Part shown: one piece after another, positions 35,894-46,670 of the stretch
Layout of the letters: the number at the start of each line of letters is the position of its first letter
Numbering within the stretch: the stretch's first letter is position 1
DNA from: Nymphaea colorata
Taxonomy: Eukaryota; Streptophyta; Magnoliopsida; Nymphaeales; Nymphaeaceae
Assembly (NCBI RefSeq): GCF_008831285.2
Contig: NC_045145.1
Coordinates: 4,320,723-4,384,722, forward strand
Direction of reading: 5' to 3'
DNA length: 64,000 nt
Position numbers and translations under genes: made by a program
Notes under the pieces: model-generated
What the model was told of the DNA's origin: nothing
Databases searched by the model: none
The model's input: the letters and a program-made list of their open reading frames with translations, nothing else

Positions 35894-36494
35894 TTCATAT
35901 TGATACAAAAATTTGTAAAATGAAATATGTAAACATAGAGACAGAATGATAAAAATCATTATGTGCACACACATGTATATAACATGTATATACATGTATG
36001 TATTCATGAGATTGGACATCAAAGAAATGACTTTAAAATAACCGACTTCAAATTTGATGTAGGTCGGAGGGGAGCTTAGACTCATGCAAGAGCCTAAGCT
36101 AAGTCTCCCAAGCCACGTTAGAAGGTTTCTTTTAAAAATGTTTTGGAAAATATGATTTATATAAACATATAATGTTATCACTTTATTGGTTGCAAGGAAA
36201 TATGTTTCTTCCATCGTTGGGTATGAAAGAAACTCAAACCATACGATAAGGTGCTCATTAGGTTCCTAATGTGATGATAAAAGGAAGCTAACGCAAAATG
36301 ACATGCAAATGCATATTAACATGTACACTTTCGTAAGGATTTTTCTTCGGGTTGGACAAGCCCCAACCTCAAAATCAACATAAAATGAAGAAATCTCAAC
36401 CCCAAGCACTCATTCTTACCGTGCATTCATATAGAAATGAAAAACTAAGCAACAAAACATGGATAGTATATAGACGAAATTCAATGAAGGAAAG

Positions 36495-36495
36495 C

Positions 36496-36526
<31 letters not shown>

Positions 36527-36538
36527 AGAGAGAGGGAG
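36495..36538. repeat. GA microsatellite
   Basis: GAGAGA run with interruptions, in purine-rich sequence. Confidence 0.95.
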
Positions 36539-36610
36539 CAAGATGGAGGTAGAGAAAGAAAAAACATAATGTAAAGAGAGATAGAACATGAGGTAACTAT
36601 GAAATGATAT

Positions 36611-36895
36611 ACCATTTCATCTTTCCATGCTCCCGGTGCACTCGAGCATAACCTCTTGACTCTAAAATAGAGATTGAGTGCTATCTCCTTTGGCCATGGG
36701 GAGATGAAGGTGAGAAGAAAATGAAGACAATGTCATATTTAATAGAAAATATGATTTAAGCATGAAATGAAAGATCCTCTCATCTTTCTATGCTCCTGGT
36801 GCACTCAAGCATAGCCTTTTGTCTCTAAAATAGAGATTGAGTGCCATCTCCTTTGACCATGGGGAGATGAAGATGAGAAGAAAATGAGTTGAGTG
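36611..36895. repeat. Direct repeat, 2 x about 115 bp spaced 167 bp
   Basis: CATCTTTCCATGCTCC...AGAGATTGAGTGCTATCTCC...GGGGAGATGAAGGTGAGAAG at 36615-36725 recurs with about ten changes at 36780-36890. A third partial copy (GAGTGCCATCTCCTT) follows at 36893. Confidence 0.85.
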
Positions 36896-37316
36896 CCATC
36901 TCCTTCTGAGATAGTAGCATATTGTTACAATTGTCAAACAAACACTTAATGGCACCATCTAAGAGAGACGGGTTCCTCTAGTATCCCGGTAGGAGCCTGG
37001 GGGAGGTTGAGTTGTGTGCACAATTCAGGGCAAGCAACAAGTTTGCACCAAAGGGGGTTGGAGCAGTTTTGAATTTTTTTATTAAGTAATGCCCATTTAT
37101 GACTTTCGCACTTTTTTTTACAAACAAGTGTTTTGGTCTTTGCACACTATTGTGCACAGCGAAGCTGTTTATATGCACCACAAACTTTTTGTGTGCCAGT
37201 ACGCTTACCAAGCGAAAAACTTTTGAAACTAAAAAGAATTTTTGTAGGGACAAAAAAATAAAAAAGAAAAGTTAAAAGATTAAAAAATATTTCTTTTTAA
37301 ATAATTCTCAAAATAC

Positions 37317-37517
37317 TTCAACTCTATCTTGGCGGTCCTCATCACTAGCTAAGCCGTCCGGTAGGGTCACCATCTGGATTCTTCCAACATAGTCGCTGCA
37401 AAAGTTTTCGGGCAGCTCTGCCATCATATGTCTGCCTAGATGATGTGAGAGCTCCATTTGAGGAGCAACGTGGAGTTGGGCACCAAAAGGGATAACTAAA
37501 GCATGTGGAATGACCAT
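37317..37517 (-). pseudogene. UGT-D: glycosyltransferase exon-1 fragment
   Basis: The ATG at 37517 opens MVIPHALVIPFGAQLHVAPQMELSHHL. The conserved GQGH is changed to AQLH (the Gly before the catalytic His is lost). About 18 residues present in copy A (the GVLVTFVYTEYTHRQV region) are missing, and the frame continues through LPENFCSDYVGRIQMVTLPDGLASDEDR before losing similarity near 37320. The remainder of exon 1 and exon 2 are absent. The 5' leader (CTTCTGCAACAGAGCCTG, 37593-37610) also matches the other UGT copies and ends in a CT tract where the LINE begins. Confidence 0.85.
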
Positions 37518-37672
37518 GCTTTGGGGATTCTCGTTCAAGTTGTTCCTTATGCGAGAAAGATTTCCGATCAGTTCTCCTCTTCCAAGTAGTTGCTTCTGCA
37601 ACAGAGCCTGTTCTCTCTCTCTCTCTCTCTCTTGCGGCTGTCCTCGCAACCCCGCCTACCTACCCCTTCCCC

Positions 37673-38095
37673 ATGTTAGCCCTACCCCCACCCACTTCCC
37701 TTGTGTCGACACTTTTTCCCCTACCCTGCATCATCATTCTGCGTCCACCACTACCCGCCCCCCCTCTCTCGCCTGCTTGGTTGCCTGGTCCCACCACTAG
37801 ACCAACTGTTTGTCCCCTCCTACCTGACAGGTTGCCGCCTGTTCCTCCCTTGTTAGATGTTGAGCTAGGCATCTCCCTTCCGGATGTGCTAGCCGCTCTT
37901 ATGGTCTCTCTCCCGCAGGAGCAACTTGATATCCTGTGTGCTTCTTTGGATGCCACTGTTGCGCCGCCCTCCCACTCCAGCCTAGCCAGGTTGCGGTGGG
38001 AATTGCGTAGGTTTGGGGCTTCCGCAACCTCCTTCCTACCTCCCGGTGCTGCTAGGACGGCCAGGCGTACGTCGCTTCGCGTGGTTTCCCTATGA
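37673..38095 (+). pseudogene. LINE ORF1 C-terminal part
   Basis: Proline/leucine-rich frame of 140 codons ending in RRTSLRVVSL. Its TGA (38093-38095) overlaps the ATG (38092) of the endonuclease ORF in an ATGA, the compact ORF1/ORF2 arrangement of plant L1-like elements. The start is not known because the 5' part is missing. Confidence 0.55.
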
Positions 38096-38884
38096 GGGTT
38101 GCGTGTTGGAATGTGCGGGGCCTGAGTGCCCATTATCGGCATAGATATCTCTCTTCTTGGGTCCGATAGCATGGACCTTCAGTGCTTATCGTGCTTGATT
38201 TGTACTCTGATGTGTCAGCCGTCTTTTGGGTTCGTATCGGCTAATGGGGCGGCTGGTGGCATCCTTCTCGCTTGGTCTTCGCCTCTTACAGGGGTTGTTG
38301 TGCATGTTGGTAGGTACTCGATCTCAGCTTCTCTCAATGGTCTCTGGTCCAATGGCCCGATCTTAGTTACTGCAATATATGGCCCTTGCGTTGGGGCTTT
38401 GCGCGGCCATCTGTGGGCTGAGCTGCATCATGCTCGTCAGCTTGCATCTTCGCCTTGGCTTTTGGTAGGGGACTTCAATTGCTTGCTTAGCCCTGCTGAC
38501 TCTTCCTTCCCTGTCACTTCTGGTCCGTCTGTGTCTGCTTTTTGCTTGTTCATTGAAGAGTTTGGTCTCCTTGACGTGCCTCTGAGTAATGGTAAGTTTA
38601 CTTGGTCCAACAATAGGAATCCTCCCATTTTTCGTAGGTTGGACAGTGTTTTCCTCTCGCCTGAGATGTTCTCTTCTTTTCCTTTGTCCTCCTTGGTTCT
38701 AGGACCGAGACACTTGTCTGATCATGACCTGCTGCTCCTCTCCCTTCTTCGGGGTAGGGCTGTTACCATGCGCGCCAGGTTCCGTTTTGAGCTTTGGTGG
38801 CTTCGTGGTGATTCCTTTGTGGCTGTCGTCCCTAAATGGTCGGCTCGCATTGTCTATGCTAGGTGGGCTGCCTTCAGGCTCTAA
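38092..38884 (+). pseudogene. LINE endonuclease domain
   Basis: Starts MRVACWNVRGLSA, the AP-endonuclease opening with catalytic Asn, then shifts frame near 38150-38170. The domain then reads openly through GILLAWSSPLTGVVV, VTAIYGP, SPWLLVGDFNCLLSP (GDFN catalytic motif), GLLDVPLSNGKFTWSNNR, RRLDSVFLSP and the final HLSDHDLLLL (SDH motif). The enzyme nicks target DNA for target-primed reverse transcription. Inactive because of the frameshift. Confidence 0.88.
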
Positions 38885-39143
38885 CGGAAGTTGCATTCCA
38901 TCAGGAGGGAGGTCCTCGCTTGGAAACACATTTTCTGGAGCGACAAATTCTCTGAGGTGAGCATTTGGGATGAGGAGATCCTATCCATCCAGTCTTCTGA
39001 CAATATTTCTACGGATCAGTTTTCCCGTCTCCTTTGCCTTCAGTGTCTTACTCAGGAGTGGCACATTAGATAATCCATCTATTGGCAGCAGCGTTCTAGG
39101 TTGGGTTGGCTTTCGTATAGACTAGAACTTTAGATTCTTCCAC

Positions 39144-40836
39144 TTGGCCGCGTCTCAAAGGCGCTGTCAGATGTTGCTCCAGTCCATAGTTATTGGACAC
39201 AGGGTTTTTCTTGGTGATGACATTCTCCCGGCTTTGACCGCTCATTTTTTAGATTTCTACTCTAAGCCCCTTCGCTTCCGTGCCCCGTTGCCGGATTTTC
39301 ACCTCTCCCCCCTCTCTATCTCGTGCGCGATCACTCTTGAGCGGCCTTTCCGGCACCAAGAGATCAAGAACGCTGTCTAGGCCCTTCGCTCTGGTAAGGA
39401 GCCTGGCATTGATGGTTTTCCTATTGAATTTTTTCGCACCTTTTGGGAGGCTTATAGCGCCGATGTGTTTGAGTTTTGAGATGAATTTTCATTCAACTCT
39501 GTCTTCCTTAAAGAATTTAATCAAGTCACTTGTGTCTTGGTGCCTAAACATTCTAACCCTACGGACGTCACTCACTTTTGCCCGATCTCCATCTTAGGCA
39601 CTCCTTACAAGATTATTGCTAAGTTGCTTTCCTTATGGCATGTACCTGTTTTGCCGTCTATCATTAACCCCTTCCAGGTTGCCTTTATCAAGAGTCGCTG
39701 TTTGCAGGACGCTGTAGTTCTCGCCAATGAGGTTGTTCATTCCTTATACTGACTGCGTCTTCCTTTCTTCATCCTTAAGTTGGACATCTGTAACGCTTTT
39801 GATTCAGTCAGTTGAGAGTTTCTTTCTGACCTCCTCATGCACCTTGCTTTTAGTCCGTCGTTTAGGCAGTAGATCCTTCCACTTGTCACTGGGGCCCAGC
39901 TAGCGGTCTCCTTCAATGGGTTGTGTGGCGATTTCTTTTGTCCAGGTCGTGGCCTCCGTCAGGGTTGTCCGTTATCGCCGTTGCACTTCAACTTAATTGC
40001 TGAATGCTTTTCAGGTTTATTCCGTCACGCTGAAGTCGTAGGCTTCCTCACTCCGCACTCACTGCCCCACTTACAGGCCCTCTCCCCCCTTCAACTTAAT
40101 TGCTGAATTGCTGTTTGGCATTGCTTCCCGCCAATAGATTGTGAGAACTTGGCTTATCCTTCGAGTTTTCGAGCTCATCTCAGGTCTTTCTATTAATTCT
40201 TCTAAGTGTCACCTTTCTCTCATTCACGCAGATCCCGCCACGGTGCTTCTTGCGGAAGCTTGCTTTGGGTGCAAGGCTACTGGCCTGCCTATGGAATACT
40301 TGGGTCTTCAGATTATGTTGTCGCCTCCTGCACCCTCCTTTTGGGAAGGTGTGGAGCAGAAGCTCGTTGATTGCCTCAAGTGTTGGCAGGGAAGACTGCT
40401 TTCTCTCCCGGGTCATATTACTCTTACTAAGCACTTTCATGCGTCTGTTCCCCTCCATGCTCTGGCAGTCTTTCGACCTCCGGTGGCAGTTCTGAAAAGG
40501 TTTGACAAGATCATTCGTAAATTTATCTGGGATGGTGATCGGCCTTCAGATCACCTTGCACATTGGGATGTGGTTGTCCTTCCGCGTCTTCTTGGGGGTG
40601 CTGGGATTACCAACCTTAGTAAGGCTTGTGAGTCTTATTTGTGTTCTTGGTGGTGGTGTTTGGCAACTGAGCACTCTCTCATCACCTTGTTCTTTTGCTC
40701 CAAATTTGACCTGCCTCTCCCTAGTGTTTGGAGTACTTCCATCTCTCACACCTCTCCCTCCCACTTTTGGTGCGACCTGCTTTCTGCCCTTCCTCTCTTC
40801 CTCCGCCTTGCTGATCTCTCATCGTTCGCATGTTAA
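39144..40836 (+). pseudogene. LINE reverse transcriptase, catalytic box lost
   Basis: Blocks in order: SGKEPGIDGFPIEFF (39385-39430), VLVPKHSNPTDVTHFCPISI, NPFQVAFIKSRCLQDAVVLANE, LKLDICNAFDSV, PGRGLRQGCPLSPLHFNLIAE. The expected FADD catalytic box should follow within about 30 residues. Instead the text reads LPHLQALSPLQLNC and stops; the bases here are a second copy of a 20-bp phrase from 39986. The downstream thumb region continues from 40141 (LISGLSINSSKCHL, YLGLQIMLSPPAPSFW, KFIWDG, GGAGITNLSKACES). Several stops and frameshifts are present. Confidence 0.85.
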
Positions 40837-41293
40837 CGCACAATCTGCTGATCGTTACAGCTGCCCACCGGATGAAGGAAATTGTGGAGATCATGCCAGC
40901 TCAACGAATGAAGAAAATCATGAAGATCATAACAAATCCAACAAAAAGGCAACTATACCCATTAGATTTGAAGTGATCAATCAAGAAAGAACACCTCACA
41001 AGGTAGGGAATCTTGGCAAGAAAAGTGGCAACGTATCCTCATCAAAAGAGAAAGAAAGGATTATAGAAACTAGAAAATCAAGGAAGGATTGTTTGAATTT
41101 TAAACAAATCTGTAACAATCCCTCCAAGAATCGTGTATAAATTCTCTCATCAAGGGAACCTCACATCCATTGCCTAGTTGGTGTGAGAGATAGTGGATGT
41201 AGGATTTTTTAATCCGAACCACTTAAAATCTTAGTCTTGCATTTTTTCTTTCATGGTATCAGAGCCATCTTTGTGAGGATTATCGATTTCTCC

Positions 41294-42925
41294 ATGGCTT
41301 CCAGCGCATCCTCTTCGACCGGATCATCCTCTTCGTTCGTCATGGCAACTAAGTATCCATATCCTTCAACGGTTAATGTTGCAAATTTTGTCTCTATCAA
41401 ACTCTCTCACAAGAATTACTTGCTTTGGAAAACCCAAATGCTTGGACTCATTGAAAGCCAAGAAACGATGGGTTTTATAGAGGGACAAATCTCCAAACCG
41501 ACCTCCACCATTGAAATTGTTGAAAATGATGATGCCCGTTCTATCCCAAATCCAGAATTTCTTGCCTGGAAAAAATCAGACCGACTCCTTAGAGGGTGGA
41601 TCACTGGATCACTCTTTGAAGAAGTGCTAGGTCTTGTGGTCGGACTCCAAATCTCTTCTGAAGTTTGGAATGCTCTTATAAAGGTCTTTGCTAGAGAATC
41701 TAAAGACCGAGAATTTCTGTTAAACAGAAAATTGCAGACATTTCAAAAGCAAGATAAAACTGTTACTGAGTATATAACAAGTTTCAAAACCATATGTGAT
41801 GAGTTGGCAGCCATTGGGAAACCTCTGTCAGATCAAGACAAAGTTTATTGGCTCATAAATGGGCTTGGATCAAGTAATGAATCGTTTATGACATCGATAC
41901 TTCGACCTCCTATTCCTGCATATATTGATGTTGTCTCTCTGCTTGAAAGCCACGACAACATGAAAAACATCCATGGGTTTCAACTCAATCTTAATGCTGC
42001 GTTCATAAGCTAGCAAGTTCCGGTTCAACCCTCCTACTCTCACAATTACAGAGGACGTGATCATTATGCCAGAAAAAACAGCAACCCTCACTTCAACTCA
42101 CGAGGACGTGGATTTCCACCCGCTTCTCAATCTCATCCCACCAATACTCCAGCCAACACTGGGCGAAATACCACCCAGTCTTCAGTGAAAGCAGCATGTC
42201 AAATTTGTGGGTTGAGTAATCACACGACATTCAAATGCTACCACAGATTCAATCAGGCGTATCAGCCCAAAGATCTTCCAAAATTTTTTTCTACCGTTCA
42301 AGTTGCTGATCCTAATAATGCAGACTGGTATCCGGACGCTGGCGCAACTTCTCATGTTACAGATGATCCAGGTACACTCAAACATCTGATTAAATACCAT
42401 GGAACTGATTCAGTTATGGTTGGAAACAGGCAGCATTTACCGATAACTCATATTGCATCTACTAATCTTGATCTTGGAAATACGACTCTTCCTCTTGATA
42501 ATGTGCTGGTTGTTCCTACGATAAAGAAAAACCTTATTTCCGTAAGTCAGCTTACATCTTCTATGCCTTATGTCTTTGAGATTACATCTGATTCATTTGT
42601 GATTAAGGATAAGGAAACCAATCAGACGATTGCCAAGGGAGCTAGAGAGGGAGATTTATATGTGCTCAAGACCAGACCGAAGGTAGTATTCTTTTTTGAT
42701 CGTTTCAGGACAGCAACTTCAGAGATTTGGCACAGTCAGCTCGGGCATCCATTAGCTATGATCATTGATTTTTTGTCATCCAAGGGTAGAATAAATTTAG
42801 CAGCAAAAGCATCTATGTTTTCTATTTGTCAAAGTTGTCTATTGGAAAAAGCAACACGTTTGCCTTTTCTTCCATTAGAGGATGAATATTATGAACCTTT
42901 TGAAAAAATTCATTGTGATCTCTAG
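41294..42925 (+). pseudogene. Copia gag, zinc knuckle and protease
   Basis: The ATG at 41294 opens MASSASSSTGSSSS, then the gag domain (LSHKNYLLWKTQMLGLIES, SSEVWNALIKVFA, QDKTVTEYITSFKTICDELA). A TAG at 42011-42013 interrupts it; the same frame continues through the zinc knuckle CQICGLSNHTTFKC (CX2CX4HX4C, 42197-42238) and the protease site DAGATSH (42335-42355). The GAG-pre-integrase block EIWHSQLGHPLAM and CQSCLLEKATRLPF follow. The frame stops at TAG (42923-42925) just after HCDL, where the family has Trp. Confidence 0.88.
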
Positions 42926-43948
42926 GGACAAGCATCGATTGATTCATGTCAAAAATTTCGATATTATGCTCTCTTTGTTGATCACCATTCTCGATACTCT
43001 TGGATCTATCCATTAAAATCTAAGTCTAATTTTTTTGCAAAGTTTATGGAATTTTATAAGATGGTGAGTACGCAATTTGGAAAATCTGTAAAAAATTTTC
43101 AAAGTGATGAAGGTGGTGAATTTAATAGCAATGCATTTCTCTCTTATTTAAGAGAATGGGGAATAAAACATCTCAAGGCGTGTCCAAAAACACCTGAACA
43201 GAATGGGTTGGTGGAGCGGAAACACAGGTCAGTTACTGAACTTGGATTAACTCTACTGTTTCATAGTAATGTACCAGCAAAACATTGGGTGGAAGCCATT
43301 TCTACAGCTGTTTGGCTCATAAATCGGTTGTCGACGTCCACGCTCCAAATGCTAAGTCCATATGACAGCTTATTTCATAAACCTCCTGGCTATTCTTGCC
43401 TAAGGACTTTTGGGTGCAGATGTTTTCCCTACATCAAGAGCTACAACAAACACAAATTTGAACCCAAATCTTTACCATGTGTCTTCATAGGGTATAGTGA
43501 CCAACACAAAGGTTATCGCTGCCTTTATCCATTGACAAATCGGGTGGACATTTCAAGACACGTGGTGTTTGATGAAAAATGCTTTCATTTCAATCAAGGT
43601 TTGGCTAGCACACAACTGAATTACAACTTTGCTCATGATCTAGTGTCTTTCTCTCCCGTCACCACACAACCTAACCAGCCTGCTCTCATTGAAGTGAACC
43701 CTCATGATGTTGCGAAACTTCAAAATAGTGAACTAGAACCTCCCCTTTGTGCTCCTACTCTACCACCACCAGCCATGTCTCCCTTACCTTTATCACCACC
43801 AGAGTCGCCAGCCCTTAACTCACCATCGCCGCCTAGCTCACCAACCCTTCATTCACCATTGCCACATAGCTCACCTTCTCCAATCCCATCAAATGCCTTA
43901 CCCAATACCCTTACTAGACCGTCTCATCCTATGGTCACACGTTCTTAA
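42926..43948 (+). pseudogene. Copia integrase core
   Basis: Continues in frame after the TAG: ALFVDHHSRYSWIYPLKSKS, then NFQSDEGGEFNSNAF (second catalytic Asp), PEQNGLVERKHRSV (catalytic Glu), HWVEAISTAVWLINRLS, FGCRCFPYIKSYNKHKFEPK and VFIGYSDQHKGYRC. A proline/serine-rich linker (43740-43900) joins it to reverse transcriptase. A TAA at 43946-43948 replaces Gln. All domain motifs are otherwise intact. Confidence 0.9.
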
Positions 43949-45551
43949 TATGGTATTGTCAAACCCAATCCCAAATACATATTAACTACCCTTGCTCCTA
44001 CCGAACCCAGACATTTCTCCATTACTCTTAAACATCCCGGTTATAGGCAAGCTATGGAGGATGAAATGGCAGTTTTGATTGCAAATGACACATGGACCTT
44101 GGTACCTCACGATCCCTCCATGCATATTATTGGCAGCCGATGGGTTTACAAAACCAAATTGAATAGTGACAGCCACATTGATAGAGTTAAGGCAAGGCTG
44201 GTAGCACAGGGTTATACTCAAATTGAAGGCATGGATTTCCTTGAAACCTTTTCACCAGTTGTTAAACCAGCAACTATTCTGATCGTTCTCTCTGTTGCTC
44301 TCATTAATAGCTGGCCACTTAAACAACTTGATATCAAAAATGCATTTTTGAATGGCTATTTGACCGAAACTGTATTTATTGAGCAGCCTCCAGGTTTTCA
44401 AGATGATTGGTTTCCACATCATGTTTGCAAATTGAATTGTGCTCTATATGGCCTCAAATAGGCCTCGCGGGCTTGGTATGATCGGTTTGCTCAATTTTTA
44501 TTCTCTCACAATTTTCAAGTCAGCTCTGCAGATCCATCGTTATTTGTTAGACTCCAATAGTCGACTGTAACTATACTTCTATTATATGTGAATGATATCA
44601 TTCTCACTGGCAGCAGTCCAACTTTTCTTGCATCCTTTCAAAATGAAGTATATTGTACTTTTGCTATGACTGATCTTGGGGACTTACATTATTTCTTAGG
44701 CATTCAAGTTCAACACACTGCTTCCGGCCTATTCCTCAACCAGCAACGCTATGCTATGGACATTCTAGAACATGCTCAGATGCAATCATGTCGATCAACT
44801 GTTACCCCAATGGTTACTAATGTTTCCAGCAACAGCACTGTAGAAGAAGAAGCATATCCCAATGCTACATTGTATCGCAGTCTTGTTGGTGCTCTGTAAT
44901 ATCTTACATTTACTCGACCAGACATCACTTATGCTGTTAATTATGTGTCATAGTTTATGCATGTTCCTTCCCTGCGACATTTTCAGTTGTTGAGACGCAT
45001 TCTTCGCTATATTCAGGGCACTATCTCTCTTGGAATGCAATTTTTTAAGCCCAGCAAATTATCAATTCGAGCTTATTCTGATGCAGATTGGGCCGGATGC
45101 CACTCCACTCGTCATTCTACCACAGGCTACTGCACTTTTCTGGGCCCCAATTGTATTTCTTGGGCATCTAAAAAACAACAAAGTGTTGCGAGATCCTCTT
45201 GTGAAGCTGAATATCGTGCCCTTGCAACGGCAGAGCAGAGCTAACTTGGATCACATTCATTCTTAGAGATCTTGGACTGTTTCTTTCTCAACCTCCCTTG
45301 TTGTTATGTAACCATCTTTCCGCTTTGCAATCCACCATCAAAACGGCCCATCACTCCCGGATGAAGCATATTGAGCTTGATTTTCATTTCGTACGAGAAA
45401 AGGTGGCTCTTGGATCATTAGTTACTCAATATATTTTGTCCACTCATCAGCTAGCTGATATGTTTACAAAGCCATTGCCCCATCATCGTTTGATAGCTCT
45501 GGGCTACAATCTCAGTCTTCGCTACAATCTACGCTCGAGATTGAAGGGGGA
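43949..45551 (+). pseudogene. Copia reverse transcriptase and RNase H
   Basis: Motifs in one frame: MEDEMAVLIANDTWTLVP, RLVAQGYTQIEGMDFLETFSP, LDIKNAFLNGYLTE, FLGIQVQHTASGLF, then RNase H (SDADWAGCHSTRHSTTGY, SCEAEYRALAT, HHSRMKHIELDFHFVRE, STHQLADMFTKPLPHH). In-frame stops: TAG 44459, TAG near 44559, TAA near 44898, TAG near 44952. The catalytic YVDD reads YVND (Asp to Asn at 44591), which should abolish polymerisation. A small insertion near 45235 shifts the frame. The frame then runs through the polypurine tract into the LTR and stops at 45892-45894. Confidence 0.88.
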
Positions 45552-46083
45552 TGTTAACGCACAAGCTGCTGACCGTTACAGCTGCCCACTGGATGAAGGA
45601 AGTTGTGGAGATCATGCCAGCTCAACGAATGAAGAACATCATGAAGATCATAACAAATCCAACAAAGAGGCAACTATACCCGTTAGATTTGAAGTGATGA
45701 ATCAAGGAAGAACACCTCACAAGGCAAGGAATCTAGGCAAGAAAAGTGGAAACATATCCTCATCAAAAGAGAAAGAAAGTGGCAACGTATCCTCATCAAA
45801 AGAGAAAGAAAGGATTATAGAAACCAGAAAATCAAGGAAGGATTGTTTGAATTTTAAACAAATCTGTAACAATCCCTACAAGAATCGTGTATAAATTCTC
45901 TCATCAAGGGAACCTTACATCCATCGCCTAGTTGGTGTGAGAGATAGTGGATGTAGGATTTTTTAATCCGAACCACTTAAAATCTTAGTCTTGCATTTTT
46001 TCTTTCAATCTCCATCCTGACCCTTTTCACCTTCCCGTGAATTCACTTTTTCTTCTTGCTACCTGGCCTCCTTTGGTTCTAAA

Positions 46084-46509
46084 GTGGCATTGCTCTCACC
46101 CCGATCCCTTTGGTCCCCTGGCCCTTCTCCTCATGCTATTGCTTTTGTTTGGCATCATCTTGCTGGCCACAACAAAACTTTTAACCACTTGCAGCGCCTT
46201 GGCATCAGTTTAGCTAACCAGTGTCCCTTCTGTCTCGTCCTGGCTGAGTCTTGGGTCCACCTTTTTACCTTTTGCCCTTTTTTCTTTAGTATTATTGTCT
46301 CTTCCTGGCCTTCCCTTGTTAGTAGCCTTCTGTATCTACCCTTCATTCTTCTTTTTTTCCTCTTCTGTCCTTCTCCCCGCTGGCGGTTTCCTGGGGTCGT
46401 GTCTGGAGGTTGTGCTCATTTCAACTTGGTGGTGCATTTGGGAAGAGCGCAACAACAGGGTCTTTAGGGACACCCTCTATTCGTCGGAGTCTGTGGCTCG
46501 TCTTGAGTA
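46084..46509 (+). pseudogene. LINE C-terminal zf-RVT-like region
   Basis: Downstream of the Copia insertion the LINE resumes: FVWHHLAGHNKTFNHLQRLG, NQCPFCLVLAESWVHLFTFCPF (the Cys-x2-Cys...His...Cys pattern of zf-RVT) and, in another frame, TWWCIWEERNNRVFRD, the usual terminal block. A frameshift separates the two parts near 46390. Confidence 0.75.
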
Positions 46510-46670
46510 AGGGGTGTTCATTTTCCTATTCGGCTACGACGTCATCCTTCGTCTGCGGCTGGGTGATTGTACCACTCCGTCTCCCCACTCTCTCTCCACC
46601 CCTCTTATTTTGTTTTACTATACATTGTATTGTATATTTTGTCTCCTTGCTTACGTTCTGCGGCTGTTAT

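Larger units (their letters stand above)
34081..37300. other. Noncoding block upstream of the Ty3/gypsy element
   Basis: No recognisable gene. A GC-richer block (34400-34990) reads on the minus strand GGCGCCGGGAATAGTCGATCC and GCCGAGCTTGGCCTTTGG. This is unlike the AT-rich surroundings and is a candidate for the 5' leader or LTR/PBS region of the element. Two long TA tracts, a GA tract and a tandem repeat follow. The LTR limits cannot be set because no second copy is present. Confidence 0.5.
40831..46007 (+). mobile_element. Full-length Copia element inserted in the LINE
   Basis: 5' LTR 40831-41253 (423 bp), PBS TGGTATCAGAGC at 41254-41265 (matches initiator tRNA-Met), gag, protease, integrase, reverse transcriptase, RNase H in Copia order, polypurine tract GAAGGGGGA at 45543-45551, 3' LTR 45552-46007 (456 bp). 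LTRs start TGTTAACG and end TTTCTTTCA. The LTRs differ by a 33-bp tandem duplication in the 3' copy and scattered substitutions. LINE sequence flanks both sides. No 5-bp target duplication is visible (TCGCA on the left, ATCTC on the right). It is the autonomous-type relative of the deleted elements at 2740 and 9174. Confidence 0.93.
37633..46670 (+). mobile_element. L1-type LINE, split by a Copia element
   Basis: A non-LTR retrotransposon on the plus strand: 3' end of ORF1 (37673-38095), endonuclease (38092-38884), reverse transcriptase (39144-40830), then, after the Copia insertion (40831-46007), the zf-RVT-like C-terminus (46084-46509). GC content is clearly higher than in the surroundings. 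Boundaries are inferred: left at the CT tract of the UGT-D leader, right near 46670, where CTCTTTCTCTCTCTCATATAATTG again resembles the UGT leader. The CT-rich sequence on both sides may include the target duplication. I see no poly(A) tail. Frameshifts and stops are frequent. Confidence 0.8.

Noticed and set aside
35551-36214. Ile-Tyr repeat proteins on both strands
   Set aside because: They are translations of TA microsatellites and have no coding character.
36978-37253. 91-codon frame on the minus strand beside UGT-D
   Set aside because: No recognisable motif. It contains homopolymer-derived Lys and Phe runs and is probably repeat-derived.
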